A stretch of DNA of 38,255 nucleotides from Oscillospiraceae bacterium (GTDB taxonomy: Bacteria > Bacillota > Clostridia > Oscillospirales > SIG530). The stretch is taken from the NCBI GenBank assembly GCA_015067075.1, contig SVND01000022.1, forward strand, positions 1 to 38,255, in the 5' to 3' direction. Positions within the stretch are counted from its first letter, which is position 1. Every line of letters starts with the position of its first letter. Positions 23,243-31,547 of the stretch are shown piece after piece. Under the pieces are notes generated by a model that had not been told where the DNA came from, did not search any database, and was given only the letters and a program-made list of their open reading frames with translations. The position numbers and the translations under genes were made by a program.

Positions 23243-25903
23243 TTATTTTATGCTTTTCCACGCTTCATACTGCGTGTTTATATCGTCTAAAAGCGTTTGC
23301 AAGCCCGCTTCGTAAAGCTTTGCGTTAAGCTCTGCAAGTGTCGCGTCTACATCCTCGTATGCACCGTTCCACAGTCCTGCATATTCCTGCTCTATTCTGC
23401 CGATAGTTTGTTGCAACTCCAATGTTTCTGGATTGTCGTAATGAAAGCCCGTTACAGCTGACGTTTCAGCTTTTTCATAAAGCTGTCTGTATATTTCCGC
23501 TTTATTCTCAGCCTCTCCCTTTCTCGGCAACAGCAGTAATTCATCATTAAAAAACCATGTTCTGCTGCTTACTCCGCTTGAGTTAGAAGTATATACGACT
23601 TTTCCATCCGCTATTTCATAAGTACTTCCTTCCTTGCCGTACATCAATATGTTTGCAAATTCAGCATCCGTACTCATAAGCTTTATTACTTCAAATGCTT
23701 CATCTTTATGCTCACTCCACGATGCAACACCAAAGCATCTTTCTACCGCTGTTAATACTTGCGATGTTGCTTCAAGCCACTTTCCTGCCACCATAAGATC
23801 GTCAGGCAACGGAAGATACTCTCCTTGCTGATTCGTCGGTGCGCTCCTTTGTGCTATCTCACGCATCTCATATTTTTTCTCCGATAATGTGTAAATGCAG
23901 AAAAAGTTATGCATATCAGCAGGCAAATTTCCCGTTTTACAAAATCCGCTGTCCATATATTTCTTTACTGTATGAAGTGTCGCGGACACGTCACTTTGCT
24001 CATAGAAATTAAGTATTCCTCCATTTTCATCGCCAATTTTTGCAACGATACATTTCGGCGATGTGGAATTAGACATTACTCTATCATATGGCATCATGTT
24101 ACGGTTTTCATTGAACAGCACTGTTACAAAATCAGGGTTTTCCTTTATCTCCGCGTCATATACACGTTTAAAAAGCTCGTAATCTTTTTCTAAGTCGCCC
24201 GTAAAATCATCCACGGAAAGTTCATACTTGTCCAAAATCGCCTTATTGAAAACATACACCTTGTCATATTCGTATGCCATACGCTTTGTAACGCCGTAAA
24301 CTTCGCCGTTTATCTCTGCTGATTTCCATATTTTTTCATTATAGAATGCACGAAGCTCTTTTCCCGATTCCGTTTCAAAAAACTCCGTCATCGGTGCAAA
24401 GAGTCCATCTCTCGCATATGCGTAGTATGAATCACCGATAGGATCAATGCAAAATCCCGTTGAGATTATATCGGCTTGTATCTTATTTTCCTTGAGTGAT
24501 TTTGTAAAGTTATATTCACTCCAGTCACCATTCGTATAATACAGGTCAACAAAAAAATCATATCCTTTTTTATCAAGATATTCATTTATCATTCTTGCAA
24601 AGTCCTCAGATGAGTTTATCAGCGCACCGTTCATATACCAAACAAGACGTGTTTTGTCAGCATATTTCTCATTCATTTCCGCCGACACCTTTTCCCATAA
24701 AGGCATTTCCGTCGGTGTTGCCTGCGGACTTGCTGTTATAGGATTTTCATTTGTGCCTATTTTTTGAGCTACGGGATTCCAATACGCATTTCCTTTGTAA
24801 AAATTATCTTTTGATACTATAGCAAAGTCATCGTTCGTAATGTTTTTAGCTACTAAATACTTTTCACCGGATCCGATAATAACTTTTCCTTCACCTTTAA
24901 ACTGCTTTTCTATCTGTGCCGTTTCTATGTCTATTATCGTGTATAAATCGCCGACAATTTTTCTGACTATCAGCTTGTCTTCCGCTACGAAAAATATTTC
25001 GCGGTCACCGACTTCATGGATAATTCTTCCGTTATTCGTCAGCACCTTTTTACCTTCAATATATTCTTCTATAACCCTGCTGTAATCATCGCAAATTCCC
25101 ACTATCCCTTTATATTCACCTTCGGCATTCTCTTGTTTTTCCGTTCCTGTCTCTAAATCGTAGAAATAAAAGTCAGTTATCCATTCTTTCACTTGATACG
25201 AAGCTGTTGTTTCATCATATTCGCTTATACTGTTATTAATATTATAATACAGCTTTTTTCCGTCTGTATACAGGTTTATAAATTTATAAATGCCATTGCC
25301 TGACTCTTTTTCAATCAGTTTCTCTACTTTACCTGTAGAAAGCTCGATTTTATACAAGCTTTCCACTAATTTATTGAAATCCGGTTCTCCTTCGCCCATA
25401 TCTGCGGAATAATCCCATCCCACGTAATACATATATCCGTTTGCACATATTATCGGAGTTACACCATTTTGCATAAACCATCCTTTTATAGTCGCAACGG
25501 TACTTTTCCCGCTTCCGTCAAGATTACTTTTGTTTATATACAGCTCGTTAGTATTAATGCTATTCTCTACAGTATAAAGAACATCCTTGTATACAATCAT
25601 GCCGTAATAGTCCTCTCCATGCATTGTTACTGCATTACACGTGGGCAGAGGATTTGTTTTTCCGTTATATAATTCATGCGCACATTCAGGCTTATTACAA
25701 AGTACTATGTCGTATCCTGTTTCAAAATCGGCAAAACAAAGCTTTTTTCTCGACTCTCTGCTAATATGATATATTCCGTTTTCTGTAATACAAGAATTTA
25801 CCATTGAACTTACAATATCTTTTTCATTTGCTTTTTCCTCGTCACATGCTGTAACCGCCCAGCAGAGTAAAACTACGAGTAAAACTGTAATAATCCTTTT
25901 CAT
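23243..25903 (-). CDS. Lipoprotein fusing a beta-propeller-like domain to an ABC solute-binding domain (paralog B)
   Basis: 886 residues from the ATG at 25903, which follows AAGGAGGATACGT; a longer in-frame start would overlap the previous gene and lacks a ribosome site. Same order as paralog A: lipobox TAC near Cys20, propeller-like region (~35-390) with LCNKPECAH...PTCNAV, linker PQATPTEMPLW, LipO-like solute-binding domain (EAFEVIKLMSTDAEFANIL, YGKEGSTYEIADGKVV), and the helical tail. Overall similarity to paralog A is moderate, but the last ~69 residues differ at only five positions. It starts 14 bp after the propeller-only gene, so those two are one operon. No permease is near. Confidence 0.85.
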   Translation of the reverse strand: MKRIITVLLVVLLCWAVTACDEEKANEKDIVSSMVNSCITENGIYHISRESRKKLCFADFETGYDIVLCNKPECAHELYNGKTNPLPTCNAVTMHGEDYYGMIVYKDVLYTVENSINTNELYINKSNLDGSGKSTVATIKGWFMQNGVTPIICANGYMYYVGWDYSADMGEGEPDFNKLVESLYKIELSTGKVEKLIEKESGNGIYKFINLYTDGKKLYYNINNSISEYDETTASYQVKEWITDFYFYDLETGTEKQENAEGEYKGIVGICDDYSRVIEEYIEGKKVLTNNGRIIHEVGDREIFFVAEDKLIVRKIVGDLYTIIDIETAQIEKQFKGEGKVIIGSGEKYLVAKNITNDDFAIVSKDNFYKGNAYWNPVAQKIGTNENPITASPQATPTEMPLWEKVSAEMNEKYADKTRLVWYMNGALINSSEDFARMINEYLDKKGYDFFVDLYYTNGDWSEYNFTKSLKENKIQADIISTGFCIDPIGDSYYAYARDGLFAPMTEFFETESGKELRAFYNEKIWKSAEINGEVYGVTKRMAYEYDKVYVFNKAILDKYELSVDDFTGDLEKDYELFKRVYDAEIKENPDFVTVLFNENRNMMPYDRVMSNSTSPKCIVAKIGDENGGILNFYEQSDVSATLHTVKKYMDSGFCKTGNLPADMHNFFCIYTLSEKKYEMREIAQRSAPTNQQGEYLPLPDDLMVAGKWLEATSQVLTAVERCFGVASWSEHKDEAFEVIKLMSTDAEFANILMYGKEGSTYEIADGKVVYTSNSSGVSSRTWFFNDELLLLPRKGEAENKAEIYRQLYEKAETSAVTGFHYDNPETLELQQTIGRIEQEYAGLWNGAYEDVDATLAELNAKLYEAGLQTLLDDINTQYEAWKSIK

Positions 25904-25917
25904 ACGTATCCTCCTTA

Positions 25918-27087
25918 TCACATGTCCTTTATTTCTTTCCAAATCACATTTCCGCTGTAGAAATCTTTCTTTTCACACAGCCAAAACACCTTTTTATTGC
26001 TTTGCATATTGATTACTATAATGTATTTTTCCGTATCAGCTTGAATATTAGACGAGCTGATTTTAAAGCTGTTTTCTATCTCTCCCGACGGAATATCCAC
26101 TACGTTTATACTCAGATCATTATTTTCATACTTTCTTGTAAGCAGCTTATCTCCCGCTACATATGCAAAGCCGCCGTCTTCATATATCATTTTTCCTTCG
26201 GAATCGTAAATATCGTACTTATTATAAAATATCATCCCTTGACTGTCTGAAAGCCCTAACGCTGTGACATATACTCCCTCTTCCTGCGATGAATGCAAAA
26301 GCTCTTGTTCTTGCGTCATCAGATCCAAGGCATACAAGTCATATTTTTGCTTTTGCAGTTTTAACATCGATATTATATCGCCATTGGACAGTTCTGTTTC
26401 TTCATAACCGTATTCGCCGTCATCTATGGTGTAATAAAGCTTTTCTTCATCAGCAAAAAAATTCATAAACATCCGTACGCCGTCTTGGTTCTGCTTTTCA
26501 AACAGCACCTTCGTTTCGCCGTTTAACAAATCAAAACATATCAGCTTCTCTGTTCTTTGATTTTCCATACCTTCATTTTCGGCAACCGCAGTCACATCAG
26601 TTCCTACATAATACAGCCTGTCCCCGGTGCAGACAGTCGGTGTCGAAATTGACGAAAGATAAAATCCTTTCTCCGTTGCTATAAGTCTTTTTAATGAACC
26701 GTCAAGTTCACTTTTATATATACAAAGCTTTGAGTCCGCAAAATCATTCGTTACCCAATAAAGCGCACCTTTATACACAACAACGTCAAAGAGCTGTTCT
26801 CCGTGCATAGATACGGAATCGCAGGTCGGAAGCGGATTCGTCTCTTGATTATACGGCAGATGCATACATCCAGGTTTATTACACAAAACCACATCATAGC
26901 CTGTTTCAAAATCTGCGAAATACATATTTTCGCCCTCAATATGGTATATCCCGTTTTCAGCTACAAAGCATCCAAAAATTCCTTCTTCCGAAACCGCAAG
27001 ATCCCTTTCATTTGCTTTTTCCTCGTCACAAGATGCAACCGCAAAGCAAAGTAACACCGCGAGCAGAATTGTAATAACTTTTTTCAT
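25918..27087 (-). CDS. Propeller-only lipoprotein paralog
   Basis: 389 residues. Signal peptide and lipobox VASC, then the same beta-rich propeller-like domain as its two larger paralogs, with LCNKPGCMH...PTCDSV. It stops (KKDFYSGNVIWKEIKDM) exactly where the others enter the Pro/Thr linker to the solute-binding domain. It is therefore either a natural stand-alone version or the product of a clean deletion. The ATG follows CAGGAGGATACAT, and the message leader can fold into a 13-bp hairpin (27113-27156) that begins at the expected start of ECF-like promoter 4. Confidence 0.85.
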   Translation of the reverse strand: MKKVITILLAVLLCFAVASCDEEKANERDLAVSEEGIFGCFVAENGIYHIEGENMYFADFETGYDVVLCNKPGCMHLPYNQETNPLPTCDSVSMHGEQLFDVVVYKGALYWVTNDFADSKLCIYKSELDGSLKRLIATEKGFYLSSISTPTVCTGDRLYYVGTDVTAVAENEGMENQRTEKLICFDLLNGETKVLFEKQNQDGVRMFMNFFADEEKLYYTIDDGEYGYEETELSNGDIISMLKLQKQKYDLYALDLMTQEQELLHSSQEEGVYVTALGLSDSQGMIFYNKYDIYDSEGKMIYEDGGFAYVAGDKLLTRKYENNDLSINVVDIPSGEIENSFKISSSNIQADTEKYIIVINMQSNKKVFWLCEKKDFYSGNVIWKEIKDM

Positions 27088-27112
27088 ATGTATCCTCCTG
27101 ATTTAAAAATAT

Positions 27113-27156
27113 GGCGGTAATTTTTATGCAATTTTGGGCCACCAAAAACTACCGCC
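27113..27156 (-). other. Leader hairpin before the propeller-only gene
   Basis: 27113-27125 pairs with 27144-27156 (12 pairs and one G-U). The stem starts at about the predicted 5' end of the transcript, a position typical for hairpins that protect mRNA. Confidence 0.65.
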
Positions 27157-27169
27157 TTATTTTGTATAT

Positions 27170-27195
27170 TACGTTAAAAATTCAATTCTGTCTCA
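27170..27195 (-). promoter_or_regulatory. ECF-like promoter element 4, for the propeller-only gene
   Basis: On the minus strand: TGAGAC (27195-27190), 16-bp spacer, CGTA (27173-27170). It overlaps a weak sigma-A-like reading (GAGACA, 17 bp, TAATAT). Confidence 0.62.
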
Positions 27196-27335
27196 CTTTT
27201 TTCGAAATTTTTTTAAATTTTTTGAAAAAAGTTGTTTTTCCCGCCGTTTTTATTAGTTTTTTAGCTCTTTTCGTATAAATTAGCCCTCTATTTATAGAGT
27301 ACGTTTGAAATCAAATTTTGTCTCACTTTTTTCGA
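27191..27335. repeat. Duplicated intergenic block, copy 2
   Basis: Second copy of the block at 23087-23231, with the same spacing between its two ECF-like elements (130 bp). Confidence 0.85.
27300..27325 (-). promoter_or_regulatory. ECF-like promoter element 5
   Basis: On the minus strand: TGAGAC (27325-27320), 16-bp spacer, CGTA (27303-27300). A further, decayed relative sharing TTTCAAAC and the A/T-rich -10 region lies at about 27398-27431. Confidence 0.6.
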
Positions 27336-27458
27336 ATTTTTTTGAAAAGTTGCTCTTTTCTTATTTTTACCGATTTATAAATAAAAGTTTGTGCATTATA
27401 TAATGTGTTTGAAAATTCAATGATGCCTAACAGTTATGTGAATGTAGTTTTCTTAAGC

Positions 27459-27493
27459 AAAACGGCGAAATGATTCATAAGATCATTTCGCCG
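27459..27493 (-). terminator. Terminator after the LamG metallophosphoesterase gene
   Basis: CGGCGAAATGAT (27463-27474) pairs perfectly with 27482-27493, 7-base loop, TTTT on the minus strand. Confidence 0.85.
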
Positions 27494-27507
27494 AATGTGC
27501 ACTCGTT

Positions 27508-29298
27508 TTATTTCTTTTTTCTTGTGCCGTATATCACAAAAGCGATCACAGCCAAGGGAATAACGATTATTCCGAAAATTATTACTCCGATAACAGAACC
27601 GTCAAGTCCTTCCCCCTCCGTCGGCGTTGTCTGCGCATCTGACGGTGTAGGTGTGGGAGATTGGGCGGCAGGCGGTGTCGCCGTAGGCGGAACAGGAGTG
27701 GGCGTTGCGGTAGGCGCAGGCGTTTCAACCACATTAAGCTCCATTTCAAACTGATTTGAGCTCATAAAATACTGCTGTCTTACTGTAGAATAGTATTCCA
27801 CCTGCACGTTTTTTCCGTCCTCGGAGAAGTAGAGCATCGCCACAAGTCCCGTTGCACCCTGCGCCGCATCGACGCCCTGCGGGTCTACAAGCATCTGTGT
27901 TACGACATTGCCGTTATCGCCCTTTGTCTGCGCCATTATGATATTGTCGCACGGGTCGTGGCCCGACAAAACGAGCACGATGTTTTCATGCTTTGAAGCA
28001 AGCTTTTCCCAAATATGATCACCGTTATTGCTTCCGCCCGTTGTCGCAGGCGGGCATACGTCACCTTGATCGAGCGTCGTTCCGTCACGGAAAAGATATG
28101 CGTGAGTAGTGATGATAACGTTGTGATAAGGATGCGCTTCTATTACGCCGCTTGCCCATTGCAGTATATCGTCTCCCGCACCGTAATCAAGCGTCATGAT
28201 AAGGTATTTTATGTCGCCGACAACAAGCTCCTGCCATGTATTTTCAAGCTTGTCGTTATAAGCTTCTTCTAACTGCTTATGATAATATTCACCCATAAAA
28301 GCGCTGTTAAACTGGGCAGCGCCGTCGTGATTTCCGCGGTTCAAGCTGTAAGGAATTACACCGTCCATCAGCTGTATAGCTTCCTTGCAGGCACTCCATT
28401 CACGGTAAGTGTTGGAATTTGTTATATCGCCAAGACCCATTACGAATTTTATATTTTTCTTCTCAGCATTATCAACTATCCATTGATAGATGTCCGTCAT
28501 ATAGTCCGTATATTTTTCTGCGACTATCTGCGTATCGCCCACAACTGCAAAGGAATAAGCATAGTCCTTCACGGGTTCTTTTTCCTCAAACCATATTTTC
28601 TCATAACCGATATCGTAGCCGTTTCCGCTGATATCCTCCACTCTGTCGGGAAGCTCACCGCTGATACTGCTGAAATCATAGCCCGCGATAAGATTATCGG
28701 TGCTTATAGTCTGCGCCTGATAATCAGCCAAAATCTGCGCTTCAGTTCGTGAATCGGCATATACGGCAATATTTTTTATCAGCCCCTTGAAATATTGCGC
28801 GTTGCCTGAGCGAAGGTCACCGCCGACGGCAAAGGGAAGAGTGCAGAGCGACTGCGACACATTGCCCTGATTTACAAGCTGTACCGCCTCGCCGTTCACA
28901 TAGCAAGTCACATATGAGCCGTCCGCCTCGCGCACTATGGCAATGTGATTCCATTGACCGTTATATACATTTGCGTTTCTGAATTGCCAATCGTGAACGG
29001 TACCGTCTTCATCGACCCAATAAAGACGGGGCGTACCCGATGTATGTATTTCAAAATTGATGCAACGTCCGCTGCCTGTGTAATTGCCGAGTATGACACC
29101 GCCTCGTGTTGAAGCGTTCATGTTCTCAGGGAAAAACACAGTCGCCTCGAAGGTGTTGGGAAGCGTATCGTAAACCTTTTTCGTTTTGTAAAGGTCAGAT
29201 ACGTTTACCGAAATTCCGACCTCCTCGGCGCTGACGTCAAATATGCTAAGACTCATCATCAAAAACATTGCTAAAATTAAAGAAACGGCTTTTTTCAT
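27508..29298 (-). CDS. Surface metallophosphoesterase with LamG-like domain and C-terminal membrane anchor
   Basis: 596 residues from the ATG at 29298 (AAAGGATG ribosome site); the upstream in-frame ATG lies over the promoter. Sec signal peptide (cut near VSA), then a LamG/concanavalin-like domain at about 25-210 (WNHIAIVREADGSYVTCYVNG). The calcineurin-like phosphoesterase follows, with VVGDTQ, GLGDITN, NRGNHD, TTHAY and SGHDPC as metal motifs. A Pro/Thr stalk leads to a C-terminal membrane segment (about 570-592) and RKKK. There is no LPxTG sortase motif. It probably acts on the cell surface, perhaps on glycan-linked phosphate (inference). It is distinct from the phosphoesterase lipoprotein at 218-1747. 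Confidence 0.88.
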   Translation of the reverse strand: MKKAVSLILAMFLMMSLSIFDVSAEEVGISVNVSDLYKTKKVYDTLPNTFEATVFFPENMNASTRGGVILGNYTGSGRCINFEIHTSGTPRLYWVDEDGTVHDWQFRNANVYNGQWNHIAIVREADGSYVTCYVNGEAVQLVNQGNVSQSLCTLPFAVGGDLRSGNAQYFKGLIKNIAVYADSRTEAQILADYQAQTISTDNLIAGYDFSSISGELPDRVEDISGNGYDIGYEKIWFEEKEPVKDYAYSFAVVGDTQIVAEKYTDYMTDIYQWIVDNAEKKNIKFVMGLGDITNSNTYREWSACKEAIQLMDGVIPYSLNRGNHDGAAQFNSAFMGEYYHKQLEEAYNDKLENTWQELVVGDIKYLIMTLDYGAGDDILQWASGVIEAHPYHNVIITTHAYLFRDGTTLDQGDVCPPATTGGSNNGDHIWEKLASKHENIVLVLSGHDPCDNIIMAQTKGDNGNVVTQMLVDPQGVDAAQGATGLVAMLYFSEDGKNVQVEYYSTVRQQYFMSSNQFEMELNVVETPAPTATPTPVPPTATPPAAQSPTPTPSDAQTTPTEGEGLDGSVIGVIIFGIIVIPLAVIAFVIYGTRKKK

Positions 29299-29328
29299 AA
29301 AAAAACATCCTTTCAAAGCTTTGAAAAT

Positions 29329-29357
29329 ATTATAGCACATTTCCCCGCAAAACTCAA
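29329..29357 (-). promoter_or_regulatory. Sigma-A promoter of the LamG metallophosphoesterase gene
   Basis: On the minus strand: TTGAGT (29352-29357), 17-bp spacer, TATAAT (29329-29334). It begins within 15 bp of the spoIIIAF stop, separating this gene from the sporulation operon. Confidence 0.8.
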
Positions 29358-29369
29358 GCTCGACTTATA

Positions 29370-29840
29370 TTATTGTACAATTTTTATTTCCGCATCAAAG
29401 CCGAGAGTTTTCCTGAGATAATACTCACACGCCGCTACCTTTGTGCCATCGTTTTTCCCTATGTACACGGTCATTTTTTCAAGCACCGTTTCACTCCCCT
29501 TGCCCGAAAGCCGTATATCCATGCCAACGACAGTCGTTTTACAGCTTTCCTGCAAGCCTCTTTTCACAAGCTCCTCAAGCCTTTTTTCGTAAAGCCGTTT
29601 CGTTTGCTCGTCAAGCACCGTCACATAGCTTACATCGCCGTTTTGTGAAAATATTGCGGAAATGTCCAGATTTATTTTATCAAGGTCAATACTTTTTATT
29701 GGCGATATGATACAAATCACCAAAACGACGGAGCAAACAAAACGTACGTATTTTACTGTTTTTCCATCGGGCAAAAGCGACTGTATCACCGAGGACATCA
29801 TAACCGTCGCCGCCACTGTAGCTGTCCATATGCGAAGCAT
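29370..29840 (-). CDS. spoIIIAF: Stage III sporulation protein AF
   Basis: 156 residues. Two N-terminal membrane segments (about 4-22 and 32-47, FVCSVVLVICIISPIKSI), then a soluble domain ending LRKTLGFDAEIKIV, matching SpoIIIAF, whose soluble part is a ring-building-motif domain of the mother-cell/forespore feeding-tube complex. The ATG follows GAAAGGAGAGAAAA, 12 bp after spoIIIAE. It is the last gene of the operon here, where spoIIIAG and spoIIIAH would be expected next. Confidence 0.88.
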   Translation of the reverse strand: MLRIWTATVAATVMMSSVIQSLLPDGKTVKYVRFVCSVVLVICIISPIKSIDLDKINLDISAIFSQNGDVSYVTVLDEQTKRLYEKRLEELVKRGLQESCKTTVVGMDIRLSGKGSETVLEKMTVYIGKNDGTKVAACEYYLRKTLGFDAEIKIVQ

Positions 29841-29852
29841 TTTTCTCTCCTT

Positions 29853-30977
29853 TCACACTATTGCAAGTCCAAGTGCCAGCATCAAAAGCACTATGGAAGA
29901 TAAAAACACAGCCAACATTATGGACACGAGCGATGCAAGCTCCGATAAAAAGGCGCTTACGCCGTCAACACCCGTCATCTGTGCCACAGCCGCGCACAGC
30001 CGCAATGCGCATTGCATAAACGCAACCGTGAAAAATGGCTGCGCTGACATTATAAGCACCGATACCATGCTCACCGTGCCGACCGTCGTTGCCACAAGCT
30101 CACTACAGCTCATTACCGTTTTCACAACCTCCGACAACGGTCCTCCGACAACGGGTACAAAGCCCGATACCGTGTAGCTCACAGCTTTTGTAGCGGCGCT
30201 GTCCGCCGCTTTCGCCATCACCGATTGCAATGTCAGCGATGACGACACCACCGTCACGGCGATGGACAGCAATGTAGACGAAGCTTTTTTTATGGTACTC
30301 ATAATTCCGCTAATGCTTGCACCTGCCGACACGGATACCGCCGTTACCAAGGCAAGTCCGCTTTCTGCAAGGGGTAAAACGGCACCGCTTGTAACAAGGG
30401 ACATGAGCGCCGTAATTATCGCCGTGCGTCCTTGTATTGCCGCCGCATCAGCTACAGCGCCCGACGCCGCAGTTATCGCCGCGCTCACGGGAAGCGTTGC
30501 CAAGGTAAGCGACGTGTTCATATTCACAGCGTCGCACATTTGTCTTGTGGCATCGAGAATGGGCTGAAAGCACACGGCGGCAACTGCCAAGGATGACACA
30601 GCGCCAAGCACCGTTTGTACAGCTTTGTCCGACAGTTCAAAGGATGAAAACATTCCAACGGCAAGGATAAGCGCCAAAATCTGCGACGTGAGCTTCAGCG
30701 CCAGTCTTAAAGGAGCTTGCGCGGAGTTGACCGCACTTTGCACTAAAAGCTTTGGCGACGTTATCTGTGATGCCTTTTCCGCTGAAATAACGTCTTCATC
30801 ACCTATCATCTGCTGTATCGGAGGTGCAAGCCCGTCTATTATTTTATCTGCTGAAAACTGTACGAATTGCTCGTTATACAGCTCGCTTTGCTCGTCCGCT
30901 TTTACACCGATACAAAAAATGCACAGTGCTACCGATATGAGCAACGCCAGCCTTAAGCTATTGCGTAACAAGGGCAA
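29853..30977 (-). CDS. spoIIIAE: Stage III sporulation protein AE
   Basis: 374 residues, a polytopic membrane protein with an N-terminal signal-like segment (ALLISVALCIFCIGVKA). Its conserved core SGFVPVVGGPLSEVVKTVMSC is the family signature. SpoIIIAE is an inner part of the SpoIIIA-SpoIIQ channel made in the mother cell. The start is a TTG: either 30977, three bases after GGAGG, or 30971, nine bases after it, which is better spaced. Its 5' end overlaps spoIIIAD by 20 bp, so translation is probably coupled. Confidence 0.93.
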   Translation of the reverse strand: MPLLRNSLRLALLISVALCIFCIGVKADEQSELYNEQFVQFSADKIIDGLAPPIQQMIGDEDVISAEKASQITSPKLLVQSAVNSAQAPLRLALKLTSQILALILAVGMFSSFELSDKAVQTVLGAVSSLAVAAVCFQPILDATRQMCDAVNMNTSLTLATLPVSAAITAASGAVADAAAIQGRTAIITALMSLVTSGAVLPLAESGLALVTAVSVSAGASISGIMSTIKKASSTLLSIAVTVVSSSLTLQSVMAKAADSAATKAVSYTVSGFVPVVGGPLSEVVKTVMSCSELVATTVGTVSMVSVLIMSAQPFFTVAFMQCALRLCAAVAQMTGVDGVSAFLSELASLVSIMLAVFLSSIVLLMLALGLAIV

Positions 30978-31332
30978 GCACCTCCCGAAAAAGCGGTATC
31001 GCTATAATTACGATGGCAATTTTGCCCGCAAGCTGTATTTTCGTTGCCAGCGCGCTCTCTCCGCTGTCACGGCATATATCACAGCTTATTTCAGTTATAA
31101 CTGCCGTGGCAAAGCATTTAAGCATTACAGCAAGATATGCACCTGCATTTTCAATGCTTAAGCTGAGCTCCGTCAGAAAATCCATTATCTGTCTGAAGCC
31201 GCCAAGAATAAGCCCATATATTAAAACGGCGGCGGCTACCACCGTGAAAATTGCGTATTCGCTTTTATATTGACGCAATACGACCGCAACTACGCAAACG
31301 ATAAGCGTTGCGCCGATTATCTTGAAAAGCAT
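30958..31332 (-). CDS. spoIIIAD: Stage III sporulation protein AD
   Basis: 124 residues with four hydrophobic segments, and the family features RQYKSEYAIFTVVAAAVLI and CDICRDSGESALATKIQLAGK. It belongs to the SpoIIIAC/AD membrane family. The ATG is 2 bp past the spoIIIAC stop with a poor ribosome site, so it is likely translated by coupling. Confidence 0.93.
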   Translation of the reverse strand: MLFKIIGATLIVCVVAVVLRQYKSEYAIFTVVAAAVLIYGLILGGFRQIMDFLTELSLSIENAGAYLAVMLKCFATAVITEISCDICRDSGESALATKIQLAGKIAIVIIAIPLFREVLALVTQ

Positions 31333-31334
31333 AG

Positions 31335-31529
31335 CTAAAACCCGAAAAGTGTTTTTATCGTGTCGAAAAGCTCCTTGACCTGACCGACGATTATTAAAAG
31401 GACCACTATAAGTCCCGCCAGCGTCGTCATCATCGCCTGCTCCTCCCGTCCCGATCGGGCAAGAAGCTGATTGAGCACCGCCACGATTATACCGATAGCG
31501 GCGACCTTAAATATGAGATCTATGTTCAT
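31335..31529 (-). CDS. spoIIIAC: Stage III sporulation protein AC
   Basis: 64 residues with two membrane segments (IFKVAAIGIIVAVLNQLL and LAGLIVVLLIIVGQV), the usual size for SpoIIIAC. GGAGAAACGC precedes the ATG. Confidence 0.93.
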   Translation of the reverse strand: MNIDLIFKVAAIGIIVAVLNQLLARSGREEQAMMTTLAGLIVVLLIIVGQVKELFDTIKTLFGF

Positions 31530-31547
31530 GCGTTTCTCCGTTTTATG

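Noticed and set aside
25670-25710. Cys/His motif as a haem c attachment site
   Set aside because: Spacing is C-x4-C-x-H, not CxxCH, and no cytochrome maturation genes are present.
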